From CAADGV01 sp040290295 (GTDB lineage: Bacteria > Bacteroidota > Ignavibacteria > UBA10030 > UBA6906): a stretch of 64,000 bases of DNA. Every line of letters starts with the position of its first letter. Positions within the stretch are counted from its first letter, which is position 1. The notes below the pieces were generated by a model, which saw only the letters and a program-made list of their open reading frames with translations, did no database searches and was not told the origin of the DNA. Position numbers and translations under genes: made by a program. Location: the NCBI GenBank assembly GCA_040290295.1, contig PSMW01000004.1:62001-126000 (forward strand), written 5' to 3'. Below, one piece after another: positions 34,925 to 44,285 of this stretch.

Positions 34925-36009
34925 TGGAAGGCATACGAACGACAGTGAGGACGCCTTCGCGCTTCTTTGAGTGGTTGGATGAACGAACACGCTTCGGCAC
35001 CCTCGTGCAGTATCTTTCCACCAAAACAGTCCCGAGGCACAAACACAGCTTGTGGTATTACTTCGGAGGCTTGACGCTTTTCTTTTTTATCGTGCAAATT
35101 GTTACGGGTGTGTTGCTTGCCTTGTACTACAAGCCGATACCTGAACTTGCTCACGAAAGCGTTCGAAGGATCGTCAACGAAATTCCGCACGGATGGTTGA
35201 TCCGCTCCATCCACAACTGGGGGGCGAACTTGATGGTAGCGTCTCTGCTCATCCACATGTTCAGTGTTTTCTTCCTGAAAGCTTACCGAAGACCCCGCGA
35301 AGTCATGTGGCTCACCGGTGTGCTCCTTATGCTCATCGTTTTTGGATTTTGCTTCACAGGGTATTTGCTCCCTTGGGATACCACCGCATATTTTGCGACG
35401 CTTATTGGAACTGAGGTGCCGCGGACGCTACCGATAATTGGGGATTGGGGGGTGAGTTTACTAAAAGGTGAAGAGCAAGTTGGTAGTGAGACACTCTCGC
35501 GAATGTATGTGATTCACATTATCATATTGCCCTTAACTGCTTTATTTTTCATCGCCTTTCACATTCTCCTGAATCAAATTCATGGCTCGAGCAGTCCCGT
35601 CGGTGTAGATGATGTAAAACCGGCTATTCCATTCTTCCCAAATTTTGTTTTGCGAGACTTCGTCTGTTGGAGTCTCGGCGCTGCAGCCCTGCTGACAATA
35701 GCAAGCCTGAGTCCTGCAGGACTGGGCGAAATCGCCGATCCATACGCATCTGCTCCCGTCGGGATCAAGCCAGAGTGGTATTTCTTGCCGCTGTACCAAA
35801 CGCTACGGATGGCGCCTGCAACCATATTCGGTATCAATGGAGAACTGATCGTCAACCTTCTCGTTGTAGCTCTCTCGACGATTTGGTTTTTAATTCCATT
35901 CTTGGATCGCAATGCATCGAAAGGCGTCCGCTCTCGATGGTTCATTGTTGCGGGCATCGCGATGATAGGCTACTTGATCGTGACTATAATCCTCGCATAC
36001 ACAACCTAA
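34924..36009 (+). CDS. Cytochrome b (b6-type, fused) of a Rieske/cytochrome b complex
   Basis: The 361-residue polytopic protein carries the four heme-b histidines H97, H111, H198 and H213, and the quinol-site PEWY in GIKPEWYFLPLY. The second pair is 15 positions apart, as in cytochrome b6, rather than 14 as in mitochondrial bc1 cytochrome b. The N-terminal b6-like half and the subunit-IV-like half (from about 230) are fused in one chain. It oxidises quinol at the inner membrane with the Rieske protein just upstream. No cytochrome c1 or f gene is adjacent. The ATG overlaps the Rieske stop (tgatg). Confidence 0.94.
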   Translation: MEGIRTTVRTPSRFFEWLDERTRFGTLVQYLSTKTVPRHKHSLWYYFGGLTLFFFIVQIVTGVLLALYYKPIPELAHESVRRIVNEIPHGWLIRSIHNWGANLMVASLLIHMFSVFFLKAYRRPREVMWLTGVLLMLIVFGFCFTGYLLPWDTTAYFATLIGTEVPRTLPIIGDWGVSLLKGEEQVGSETLSRMYVIHIIILPLTALFFIAFHILLNQIHGSSSPVGVDDVKPAIPFFPNFVLRDFVCWSLGAAALLTIASLSPAGLGEIADPYASAPVGIKPEWYFLPLYQTLRMAPATIFGINGELIVNLLVVALSTIWFLIPFLDRNASKGVRSRWFIVAGIAMIGYLIVTIILAYTT

Positions 36010-36039
36010 TGCGTACAAACACTTTTACTTGTTTGAAAG

Positions 36040-36267
36040 ATGTTAGCACGTTTCCTCATCGAAGAATTCGAGCGAGTTACGAATGCTCTTTCGATAATAC
36101 AGACAAGTGAGGTCGCTCCAATCCAACATGCTCACTCTACCGTTTCTTTTCCCGACCTCGAGACACGCTTGTGGATTGCCGGGGCGAGTTGGATACTGTT
36201 GGGTGGGCTGGCGTTCTTGCTCAATCGATTGAGGGATCGTGTAGATCAATCAGCCGGAATTACGTAA
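36040..36267 (+). CDS. Small single-helix membrane protein of unknown function
   Basis: A 75-residue frame 30 bases after cytochrome b. It has a hydrophilic N-terminus, one membrane helix near the C-terminus (LWIAGASWILLGGLAFLL) and a basic end (NRLRDR), so it would be anchored with the N-terminus outside. The ribosome site is weak (gaaag next to the ATG). Position suggests a small accessory subunit of the cytochrome b complex, but I recognise no family and it may not be expressed. Confidence 0.42.
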   Translation: MLARFLIEEFERVTNALSIIQTSEVAPIQHAHSTVSFPDLETRLWIAGASWILLGGLAFLLNRLRDRVDQSAGIT

Positions 36268-36473
36268 GCGACCTCGTACGATTAGCTCAGTTTAGAATAC
36301 ATACGAGCTACACGTTAACGGTTCGTTTCCAGCAGTCGCCATCCTTCATTCGAAGCATTGATAGCGGGGCCTGCATGGTGGTTTCATGTGAAGGTTCGTA
36401 TTGGCTGCAATGTATCGCTTCAGGCATCAAGCACTACCGGCATGTATTGCTCGAATATATAAGACATATTATG

Positions 36474-38717
36474 TCAATTAACCATCGCTCGCGTTATTTC
36501 ATCGTAAGCAAGTCTCATTTCATCAACGCTCACACAAATTGAACTGTCTATCCTGAGGGCTTCCCCACCAACCTCACCAATTTTGCGGGCAAGAATCCCA
36601 AACGCAGATGCTTGTCTGACTATTTCGGATACGTGCTCGTTGTTCGATGTCAGCACGATCCTCGATTGATCCTCACCAAAGCACACATAGTCGTCACGTA
36701 GGCCGTTTGATGACCCGAGGCGAATCGTGGCACCAAGCCCTCCTTCGGAATGGATTGCACACTCAGCAAGTGCGACAGCGAGGCCGCCCTCAGAACAATC
36801 GTGAGCGGACTTCACAAGTCCAAGCCTAATCAGTTGTAGCATCAGCTCTTGGAGTCGCCTTTCCGCTTCTAAATCGAGTTCAGGAGGCTCGCCTGCAATG
36901 AATCCATGTATCTGTGCCAGATACTCCGTCCCTCCAACATGTCCAGCGTTTTCACCGAGCAGGATCACTGAGTCCCCGTGTTCCTTGAAAGGCAGCGTAA
37001 CGACCTGATCCAATCGGTCGATAAGCCCTAACATGCCGATGACCGGTGTCGGGAAGATCGAGGCATTGGGACCCTCGTTGTAAAAACTGACATTCCCACC
37101 AGTAACGGGTGTTTGGAGAACGTGGCACGCCTCGGCTATTCCATCCACGGCTTGCTTGAATTGCCAATAGACATCTGGCTTATACGGATTGCCGAAGTTC
37201 AAGCAATTTGTAATTGCAATAGGCTTTGCCCCAGTGCACACGACATTGCGGGCCGCCTCTGCAACGGCGATCATAGCTCCACGTCGGGGGTGTAAGTACA
37301 CATAGCGACTATTACAATCAGTCGAAAGTGCGAGGCATTTACCACTTTGTTTTACATAGACTACAGCTGCATCTGCTGAATCTAATACTACATTATTGGT
37401 CCGAACCATACTGTCGTATTGCTCATAAGCCCAACGCTTACTTGCGATCGTTGGAGAACGGAGAAGCCTCAGTAACACATCGTTCAGGTCAGACGGAACC
37501 GGCAGTGAGCTTGGATTGAACGAGCGTGTCGTCTTCAAGTAATCTGGTTCTCGTGCCTCTCGAATATAAACCGGAGCCCCACCGCCAAGAACCAGTGACG
37601 AAGCTGGTACGTCGGCAACCACCCGTCCATGATACGACACAAGCAAGCGATCCTGCTCGATTACTTCACCGATGATTTCAACATGCAAATCCCATTTTGA
37701 GAAAATCTTCTTGATCTGTTCTTCTTTTCCTTTCTGAACCACGATGAGCATCCGTTCCTGGGATTCTGAAAGCATCAGTTCGTAGGCGCTCATACCTTCT
37801 TCACGAGCAGGAACCTTGTTGAGATCGATACGCATGCCCGACTTGCCGCGTGCGCTCATCTCCGACGTCGAGCATGCAATGCCAGCCGCCCCCATGTCCT
37901 GAATCCCGACAAGCAAGCCCGATCTAATTGCTTCCAGCGAAGCTTCGAGGAGGAGTTTTTCGGTGAAGGGATCGCCAACTTGAACGGATGGACGACGTGT
38001 ATCGGATTCCTTGGAGATCTCCTCAGAGGCGAACGTAGCACCGTGAATTCCGTCTCTTCCCGTTGCCGAACCGACGATCATCACGGGGTTGCCCACGCCG
38101 CGAGCAACCGCACTCGCCCACTCTCCATGCTTCACTATCCCAACCGCCATCGCGTTGACAAGCGGATTGTCTTGGTAGCATGCATCAAAGTATATCTCCC
38201 CACCAACAGTCGGCACTCCGAAACTATTGCCGTAATCCCCTATCCCTTTTACTACACCTCTCACAAGATACTTCGTTCGTTCGCTCTCGAGGCGACCGAA
38301 GCGAAGCGAATTCAGAGCAGCGATGGGTCGCGCCCCCATTGTAAAAATATCGCGGAGAATACCGCCGACACCAGTTGCCGCACCTTGGTGCGGCTCGACT
38401 GCCGAAGGATGGTTATGACTTTCGATCTTGAACGCCACAGCAAGTCCATCGCCGATATCGACCAGTCCGGCATTCTCTTCGCCCGCAGCAACAAGCAATC
38501 GACCTCCGCTACGCGGGAGTGTCTTCAACACAGCAAGAGAATTCTTGTAACTGCAGTGCTCGCTCCACATGACGCTGTAGATGCCGAGCTCGGTATAACT
38601 CGGCGTGCGACCGAGGATGTTTACAATGCGCTGGTACTCTTCCTCGGTGAGACCGTGCGCGAGTGCAAGCTCGAGCGTGACTGGAGGATCAATATGTTCT
38701 CGTCCCATCGTCTTCAT
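36474..38717 (-). CDS. purL: Phosphoribosylformylglycinamidine synthase II (PurL)
   Basis: The 747-residue small-type PurL catalyses the ATP-dependent FGAR to FGAM step of purine synthesis, together with PurS and PurQ, which are not in the window. Evidence: SVMWSEHCSYKNS near residue 50 (catalytic His region), FKIESHNHPSAVEPHQGAATGVGGI, and the repeated AIRS-like halves with TVGGEIYFD and PVTGGNVSFYNE. The start overlaps the stop of the biotin carrier gene (ATGA); ATG four codons later is possible. It is the last gene of the operon that starts at yqeY. Confidence 0.96.
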   Translation of the reverse strand: MKTMGREHIDPPVTLELALAHGLTEEEYQRIVNILGRTPSYTELGIYSVMWSEHCSYKNSLAVLKTLPRSGGRLLVAAGEENAGLVDIGDGLAVAFKIESHNHPSAVEPHQGAATGVGGILRDIFTMGARPIAALNSLRFGRLESERTKYLVRGVVKGIGDYGNSFGVPTVGGEIYFDACYQDNPLVNAMAVGIVKHGEWASAVARGVGNPVMIVGSATGRDGIHGATFASEEISKESDTRRPSVQVGDPFTEKLLLEASLEAIRSGLLVGIQDMGAAGIACSTSEMSARGKSGMRIDLNKVPAREEGMSAYELMLSESQERMLIVVQKGKEEQIKKIFSKWDLHVEIIGEVIEQDRLLVSYHGRVVADVPASSLVLGGGAPVYIREAREPDYLKTTRSFNPSSLPVPSDLNDVLLRLLRSPTIASKRWAYEQYDSMVRTNNVVLDSADAAVVYVKQSGKCLALSTDCNSRYVYLHPRRGAMIAVAEAARNVVCTGAKPIAITNCLNFGNPYKPDVYWQFKQAVDGIAEACHVLQTPVTGGNVSFYNEGPNASIFPTPVIGMLGLIDRLDQVVTLPFKEHGDSVILLGENAGHVGGTEYLAQIHGFIAGEPPELDLEAERRLQELMLQLIRLGLVKSAHDCSEGGLAVALAECAIHSEGGLGATIRLGSSNGLRDDYVCFGEDQSRIVLTSNNEHVSEIVRQASAFGILARKIGEVGGEALRIDSSICVSVDEMRLAYDEITRAMVN

Positions 38718-39208
38718 TCCAAGCTCATAAGCAGCTCACCTTTTTCCACCGCTTGCCCCTTGTTGACAAAGATCTCCTTTACCCTTGCTTCAGCGTGCGC
38801 CCGAAGTTCATTCTCCATTTTCATCGCTTCGAGGATCATCAAGCCTTGTCCGGGCTTGACGTCTTGCCCCACCTCGACTTCAACACGAACAACCAGTGCG
38901 GGCATAGGCGCATGGATATCCATGCGTGTATGTGCTGCATGACGCTTTCCTCCGAATTGTTTGAGCAGGCGTGCCCGTTCCGACTCGACCGAAACATCCA
39001 CCCTTTTACCATCAACCAGAACGTCATACCCTTCGGCGCTTCGAGCAACAACGAGTCTTCTCGATCTTCCGTCAATCAGGATTACAAATGATCGCTCGTC
39101 GAGTTGTTCGAGTTGGTATAAGAAAGGCGACCCATCAATCGCGGCTTTGCCGTTTTGAAACGTCACGATGTGTTCTTTGTCTCCGATAGTAATGTAGTAC
39201 GAAGCCAT
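38714..39208 (-). CDS. Biotin carboxyl carrier protein of an acyl-CoA/pyruvate carboxylase
   Basis: The 164-residue protein ends in a biotinyl domain (about 95-164) with the biotinylation motif EAMKMEN. The N-terminal half (about 1-75, beta-rich, VILIDGRSRRLVV, VLVDGKRVDV) resembles the BT/linker domain of propionyl- or methylcrotonyl-CoA carboxylases, rather than the Ala/Pro-rich arm of AccB. It is preceded by the biotin carboxylase gene with 3 nt spacing. No carboxyltransferase is adjacent, so the acceptor substrate is open; a propionyl-CoA or pyruvate carboxylase is likely. Confidence 0.88.
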   Translation of the reverse strand: MASYYITIGDKEHIVTFQNGKAAIDGSPFLYQLEQLDERSFVILIDGRSRRLVVARSAEGYDVLVDGKRVDVSVESERARLLKQFGGKRHAAHTRMDIHAPMPALVVRVEVEVGQDVKPGQGLMILEAMKMENELRAHAEARVKEIFVNKGQAVEKGELLMSLE

Positions 39209-39211
39209 AGG

Positions 39212-40729
39212 CTATCTCATGATTTCGCTACGACGTGTTCTCCATTTGCTTGGAACCCATTCTCCTGCGCTCTGATGATTGGTCTGGGGCATTGAGTGTT
39301 GTCCCATTTTTGATTCGAGGATTGCAGTAACAAGCGCTGCCGCTTTTGCCTCGTCGGCGCTCGGCACTTCAAGGTGCGACGGATTGAAGAAACGCTCGAC
39401 GAAGTGCGTATCGAAGTCCCCTTCGAGGAACTTTGGGTGTTTGAGCACGAACAGTGTAAAGGGGATGTTCACGCGCACGCCGAGGATTTCGTATTCCCGC
39501 AGTGCACGTACCATCTTTGCAATGGCTTCACTGCGCGTAGCTCCAAACGCCACAAGCTTCGAAATCATGGGATCATAGTACACCGAGATCTCTCCACCCT
39601 CTTCTACTCCTCGATCCTCACGAATGCCGTTGCCTTGGCTTGGCTTCAAATGCACGATCGTTCCCGTCGAAGGAAGAAAGTTGTTGAAGGGATCCTCTGC
39701 GTAGATGCGGCACTCGATCGCATGACCTCGAAAGAGAATATCCTTTTGAGAAAACGGAAGCTTCTCGCCCATGGCAATTTTCAATTGCTGGTGCACGATG
39801 TCGATTCCCGTCCGCAATTCCGTGATCGGGTGTTCCACCTGCAAGCGAGTGTTCATTTCCAAAAAATAGAAGTGACGATCGCGATCGACCAAGCATTCGA
39901 TCGTGCCTGCGTTGTGGTAGTTGGACGCCCGCGCGGCAGCAACAGCCATCGCTCCCATCCGCTCACGGAGGTCATCGTCGAGAATGACCGAGGGAGTTTC
40001 TTCGATAACCTTTTGATGCCGACGCTGGATACTGCACTCGCGCTCGCCCAAGTGGACGATATTGCCGTACGTATCAGCGAGGATCTGAAATTCGATATGT
40101 CGCGGATTCTCCAAATATTTTTCTACATAGACACGCGCGTCTCCAAATGCCGAGAGCGCTTCGGATTGTGCTGCATCAAAAGCTGACGGTAACTCGCCCG
40201 CGGAATGAACGATCCTCATCCCCTTACCGCCACCGCCAGCCGCTGCCTTGATGAGAAGCGGATACCCAAACGATTCAGCAAACTGTTGTACGTCGTGTAC
40301 ATCGGAGACGGCATCGGGCGTTCCCGGAACTGTGGGTACGCCAGCAGCACTGACGAGCTTGCGAGCTTCGGTCTTATCCCCCATGGCACGAATCGATGCG
40401 GGCTGCGGGCCCACGAAGATGATGCCCGCTTCCAAGACCTTCTGCGCGAACAGTGCGTTCTCCGAAAGGAAGCCGTATCCTGGATGAATCGCATCCGCAG
40501 CAGTGCTACGAGCAACGTCGATGATACGATCGATGGCGAGATAACTTTCTCGCGATGCAGCGCGACCAACGCAATAGGCTTCATCAGCCAGTTGCACATG
40601 CGGATTGCGACGGTCGGCTTCCGAAAAGATTGCGACGGCTTCAAAACCTAACTCATGACACGCTCGAATGATGCGGACGGCAATTTCTCCGCGATTGGCT
40701 ACAAGAACTTTTTTGATCTGTCGTTTCAT
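39212..40729 (-). CDS. accC: Biotin carboxylase (acyl-CoA/pyruvate carboxylase subunit)
   Basis: The 505-residue protein has the whole AccC architecture: KVLVANRGEIAVRIIRACHELG at the N-terminus, the ATP-grasp glycine loop AAAGGGGKGMR, EKYLENPRHIEFQ, and EMNTRLQVEHPITEL in the active site, with a C-terminal domain ending in a basic tail. It carboxylates biotin with bicarbonate and ATP. About 50 residues longer than E. coli AccC, as in pyruvate/propionyl carboxylase A subunits. The gene overlaps mutS2 by 4 nt and is followed by its biotin carrier. Confidence 0.93.
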   Translation of the reverse strand: MKRQIKKVLVANRGEIAVRIIRACHELGFEAVAIFSEADRRNPHVQLADEAYCVGRAASRESYLAIDRIIDVARSTAADAIHPGYGFLSENALFAQKVLEAGIIFVGPQPASIRAMGDKTEARKLVSAAGVPTVPGTPDAVSDVHDVQQFAESFGYPLLIKAAAGGGGKGMRIVHSAGELPSAFDAAQSEALSAFGDARVYVEKYLENPRHIEFQILADTYGNIVHLGERECSIQRRHQKVIEETPSVILDDDLRERMGAMAVAAARASNYHNAGTIECLVDRDRHFYFLEMNTRLQVEHPITELRTGIDIVHQQLKIAMGEKLPFSQKDILFRGHAIECRIYAEDPFNNFLPSTGTIVHLKPSQGNGIREDRGVEEGGEISVYYDPMISKLVAFGATRSEAIAKMVRALREYEILGVRVNIPFTLFVLKHPKFLEGDFDTHFVERFFNPSHLEVPSADEAKAAALVTAILESKMGQHSMPQTNHQSAGEWVPSKWRTRRSEIMR

Positions 40730-43125
40730 GTTTCTTCTCCCAACTCCACGACTGTTGTGCCGGTTCCTCCCTCATTCCAGTCACCCAGCCGATAGGATTT
40801 CACGTAGGGATGTTTTGAAAGGAAGTCGGCGATCTTTTTCCGCAACGCGCCTGTCCCTTTGCCGTGAATAATGTCGATGCGATGAAGTCCCGTCCAAAGC
40901 GCGGTGTCGATGAACTTTTCCACCAACGGCAAAGCCTCTTCGCCCGTCATCCCGCGCAAGTCGAGGTCGCGAGCAACGCCGGATGGCAACGGCTGCGTTG
41001 CCTGAATTTGCTGCTTTCGGAGAGAGGAGCGAGGGGCAGTCTCAAGATCCGTAATTGGCACTTTCATTTTCACACTTCCGAACAAGACGATTGCAAACTT
41101 TCTTTCTGGACTGATTTCAACGACCTCTCCCGATTCACTTCCGCCCCGTAGCCGCACGAGACTACCACGCTCAATGTTGGTGACTGCCGGTTGGCTTTGC
41201 GCGCCTTGTTCCGACTGTTGCAAACCGTGTTTGACTTCTTGAACGATCTCCTTTACGCGCTTGATTGTTTGATGGGCAGCCGATGATTCACGTATCTCGC
41301 GTATGCTCCGTTCGATGACCGCATTAGCGTTTTCAACGATCCCTCTTGCCTCCTCGATCGCTTTTCGCTTCAGTTCCCGTAGCTCTGCTGTCTGTGCAGC
41401 GAGGCGCGATTCATACGCTTGAACAAGTCGAGCAAGGCGAGCTTTTTCGTGTTGAACCGACTCCAACTCACTCCTATACTTTTGTGCAGCCGACTCCAAA
41501 TCCGAGACGAGTTGCTGGAGTCTCACTCCCTCTTCACCCAAAAAATTACATGCACGACCAAGGAGTTTCTCATTGAAATTCATGCGTTTAGCCATTTCCA
41601 GCGCGTAACTACTTCCTGGTACTCCGGCTCTGAATCGATATGTCGGCTGAAGAGTTACCTGATCGAATTCCATAGCTCCGTTGGAAACGCCCGCCGTATG
41701 ATGAGCGAAGACTTTTAGGGAGCCATGATGTGTCGTGGCAATGGTAGGCGTCCCGCGCTGTGTTAAGGCTTCCAGCAGTGCAGAGGCAAGCGCGCTCCCT
41801 TCTGTTGGGTCCGTACCCGATCCAATCTCGTCAATCAACACCAACGTATCGGCGTCCGCTTCCGATTCGATCTCTTTCAGGTGCGCAAGATGAGAGCTGA
41901 AGGTGCTCAGGTCATTTTCGATCGACTGTTCATCTCCGATCTCTACAAAAATCTTCCTAAAAACTCTCACCATCGAGCCTTCCGCAGCTGGGATGTGCAA
42001 CCCTGCCTGCGTCATCATCGTCAGCAAGCCGACGCACTTCATGGCCACACTCTTGCCTCCTGCATTGGGTCCGCTGATGACGAGCGTGTTGTATGCTCCA
42101 CCCAGTTCGATATCTAATGGTACCGTTCGATTCCTTCCATGTGCCTGAATCAACAGCGGGTGCCGGGCTGCTACAAGCTTCATCGCGCCTTTTTCGACAA
42201 CAGAAGGTTCTGCGCCAAGAATCTCGATAGAATATTTTGCTCTTGCTATGAGTGAGTCTAACTCAGCCAAAATCTGTAGGTTGAGTGCCAGGTCTTTACT
42301 TACATTCCTGACTTCTTTAGTTAGCTCACGTAAGATACGCTCGACTTCCTTCTGTTCTTGGAACTGGAGAGTACGAACGTCGTTGTTGAGATCGAGCGTT
42401 TCGCTTGGTTCGATGAATACTGTAGCTCCACTCGCTGATTCGCTATGAATGAAACCTCTGATTTTATGCTTGTGCTCCGCCTTGACTGGTATGACCATTC
42501 TCCCTTCGCGGGTAGTGATGATCTGATCCTGCACAAAGCCTTGAACAGTTGCTTCCCCGAGAATTGCTTCAAGACGCTTTCGCAGTTGGTCGTACTTCTC
42601 TGCAATGGAGCGACGAATTGCCTGAAGATCCTTCGACGCAGACGTTTTGACGTTGCCCTCTTCGTCGACGGCTTGATCGAGATTGAATTCGAGAACCCTA
42701 TCAACGGAGAGCGACTCGACAATCTCACACACACTCGGGAGTTGCTCTCGCCTTTTGCGCAGAAACGTCTTGCATACGCTGGCTGCCCGCAACGTGGCAA
42801 GTATTTGAGCGAGCTCTTTGCTTGCGAGGATGGTACCCTCGATTTGGGTTTTCTTCAACGCATCGGAGATCGGGTAAACGCCTTCCAACGGTACGCTATC
42901 TTCTTCCTCAAGTAATCGCTTTAGCTCGCTGACGCGCCGAAGCTCGAGGCGAGCCTTTTCAGCCGAAGTAGAGGGTGAAAGCCTGAGAATTCTCTCCCTG
43001 CCCGGAATGGACGATGCATACTTCGCTACTGCACTGCGAACCTTGTCGAATTCTAGTTTCGCAATAACATCGGACCAACAATCATGTTCGGTATGGTAAG
43101 CGTTCATAGCCTCCGTTTTCTTCAT
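40726..43125 (-). CDS. mutS2: MutS2 endonuclease
   Basis: The 799-residue protein has the MutS2 core and clamp (about 1-320), the MutS ATPase with Walker A SGPNAGGKSVAMK and Walker B VLIDEIGSGTDPTEGSA, a coiled-coil (about 520-640) and a C-terminal Smr nuclease domain (LDLRGMTGEEA ... IIHGKGTGALR). MutS2 lacks the mismatch-reading domain; it acts in recombination suppression and in rescue of collided ribosomes. The gene overlaps yqeY and accC by 4 nt on either side. An alternative start is the ATG six codons in (MNAYHTEHD). Confidence 0.95.
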   Translation of the reverse strand: MKKTEAMNAYHTEHDCWSDVIAKLEFDKVRSAVAKYASSIPGRERILRLSPSTSAEKARLELRRVSELKRLLEEEDSVPLEGVYPISDALKKTQIEGTILASKELAQILATLRAASVCKTFLRKRREQLPSVCEIVESLSVDRVLEFNLDQAVDEEGNVKTSASKDLQAIRRSIAEKYDQLRKRLEAILGEATVQGFVQDQIITTREGRMVIPVKAEHKHKIRGFIHSESASGATVFIEPSETLDLNNDVRTLQFQEQKEVERILRELTKEVRNVSKDLALNLQILAELDSLIARAKYSIEILGAEPSVVEKGAMKLVAARHPLLIQAHGRNRTVPLDIELGGAYNTLVISGPNAGGKSVAMKCVGLLTMMTQAGLHIPAAEGSMVRVFRKIFVEIGDEQSIENDLSTFSSHLAHLKEIESEADADTLVLIDEIGSGTDPTEGSALASALLEALTQRGTPTIATTHHGSLKVFAHHTAGVSNGAMEFDQVTLQPTYRFRAGVPGSSYALEMAKRMNFNEKLLGRACNFLGEEGVRLQQLVSDLESAAQKYRSELESVQHEKARLARLVQAYESRLAAQTAELRELKRKAIEEARGIVENANAVIERSIREIRESSAAHQTIKRVKEIVQEVKHGLQQSEQGAQSQPAVTNIERGSLVRLRGGSESGEVVEISPERKFAIVLFGSVKMKVPITDLETAPRSSLRKQQIQATQPLPSGVARDLDLRGMTGEEALPLVEKFIDTALWTGLHRIDIIHGKGTGALRKKIADFLSKHPYVKSYRLGDWNEGGTGTTVVELGEET

Positions 43126-43577
43126 CCTCCCAATCGCTTCTTGACAAGCTCTTGAACGATCTTTCCGACCGCCTTGCCTTTAAGTTGCTTCATCACTTGG
43201 GGCATGACTTTACCGAAGTCCTTCGGCCCTGATGCTCCGGTCGCCGTTATGACCTCATCGATCATCCTTTGTATCTCCTCTTCAGACATTTGCTTTGGGA
43301 GATACTCCTGAATGATTGCCAACTCAGCAGTTTCCTGCTCGACAAGGTCATTGCGACCGCCCGCTTTGAATTGCTCGATGGACTCCCTTCGTTTCTTCGC
43401 CGCGGTAACGAGTGTGGCGATTTCATCGTCCTCGGTCATCGGTTTTCCGAACCCGCGGAGTTCGATTTCCTTTTCGGTGAGGACTGCTCGAAGCGTTCGC
43501 AGCGTTTCAAGGCGAAGCTTATGGCCGGCTTTCATTGCTGCTTTAAGGTCTTCGGCGACCTTTTCTCTCAATGTCAT
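43122..43577 (-). CDS. yqeY: GatB/YqeY domain-containing protein
   Basis: The 151-residue protein begins MTLREKVAEDLKAAMKAG and contains RRESIEQFKAGGR and EYLPKQMSEEEI, the YqeY pattern related to the tail domain of GatB. It is a helical protein with no proven role, perhaps tRNA-linked. The ATG at 43577 has GGAG 9 nt upstream; an open frame continues back through the terminator at 43590-43632 and is not coding. It is the first gene of the yqeY-mutS2-accC-bccP-purL operon, overlapping mutS2 by 4 nt. Confidence 0.92.
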   Translation of the reverse strand: MTLREKVAEDLKAAMKAGHKLRLETLRTLRAVLTEKEIELRGFGKPMTEDDEIATLVTAAKKRRESIEQFKAGGRNDLVEQETAELAIIQEYLPKQMSEEEIQRMIDEVITATGASGPKDFGKVMPQVMKQLKGKAVGKIVQELVKKRLGG

Positions 43578-43589
43578 GTGGTCTCCACA

Positions 43590-43632
43590 GGAAAATGAAA
43601 AAGGCAGGAACATCCGCTCATGCCCCTGCCTT
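43590..43632 (-). terminator. Rho-independent terminator upstream of yqeY
   Basis: On the minus strand a perfect 8-bp stem aaggcagg/cctgcctt with a 16-nt loop is followed by ttcattttc. It would stop transcripts coming from the GNAT/SDR pair, 125 bases downstream of the GNAT stop, and separates them from yqeY. Confidence 0.72.
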
Positions 43633-43756
43633 CGAAGAATGATCGAGGTACCGTAGAATGTTCGTATGCACGTAGATGATGGGTGAACGTTCTTTGCACG
43701 CAAAAAAATTAGATGATTTGATGTTGAAATGCAAACCGCCACCTGCACCAACTCGA

Positions 43757-44284
43757 TTACAGGCTCAATCGCATCACGTAGTCGTTCATCCAATAACCGT
43801 TGCCGATGTCGATATCTTCCTCCCGAATGATACTGAAACCGAGATGCTCGTAAAAGAATCGAGCAGGATTCTGGCGGTTGACGTTGAGCTCGAGCGCGAC
43901 GGCACCGTGCTCGCGGATGCGACGTACGATCTCGTCGATCATGAAACGACCAATACCTCTCCCCTGGCGATTGGGAAGGACATAAATCTTGTGGAGTTTG
44001 AATATGTGATCGCCTGTGGGACTGAAGGATGCAAATCCCACTGCCTCGTCGCCTTCGTAGCAGAGGATGAATTCATGACCATGCTTTTCGATTTGCTGTC
44101 TGAGAGCTTCGTCGCTGTACATCATGTCCAGCATGTACGTGATTTGCGCTCGCGAAAGGATCGTGCTATAGGTCGCAGGCCAGATGATCGATGTGAGTTG
44201 TTGAATGAGCGGGATATCAGTCGTGGTCGCGTGCCGAATCAAAAGCGTGCCCTTGGCAGGTGACGTGAGTTCACGTGCGCTCAT
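43757..44284 (-). CDS. GNAT family N-acetyltransferase
   Basis: The 175-residue protein contains the acetyl-CoA binding motif RQGRGIGRFMIDEI (Q/RxxGxG) preceded by the strand KIYVLPN, and the C-terminal motif NPARFFYEHLGF. It transfers acetyl from acetyl-CoA to an unknown amine. Start chosen at ATG 44284 (MSARELT), one base after the SDR stop; 12 more codons are open upstream inside that gene. Likely co-transcribed with the SDR gene. Confidence 0.9.
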   Translation of the reverse strand: MSARELTSPAKGTLLIRHATTTDIPLIQQLTSIIWPATYSTILSRAQITYMLDMMYSDEALRQQIEKHGHEFILCYEGDEAVGFASFSPTGDHIFKLHKIYVLPNRQGRGIGRFMIDEIVRRIREHGAVALELNVNRQNPARFFYEHLGFSIIREEDIDIGNGYWMNDYVMRLSL

Positions 44285-44285
44285 C

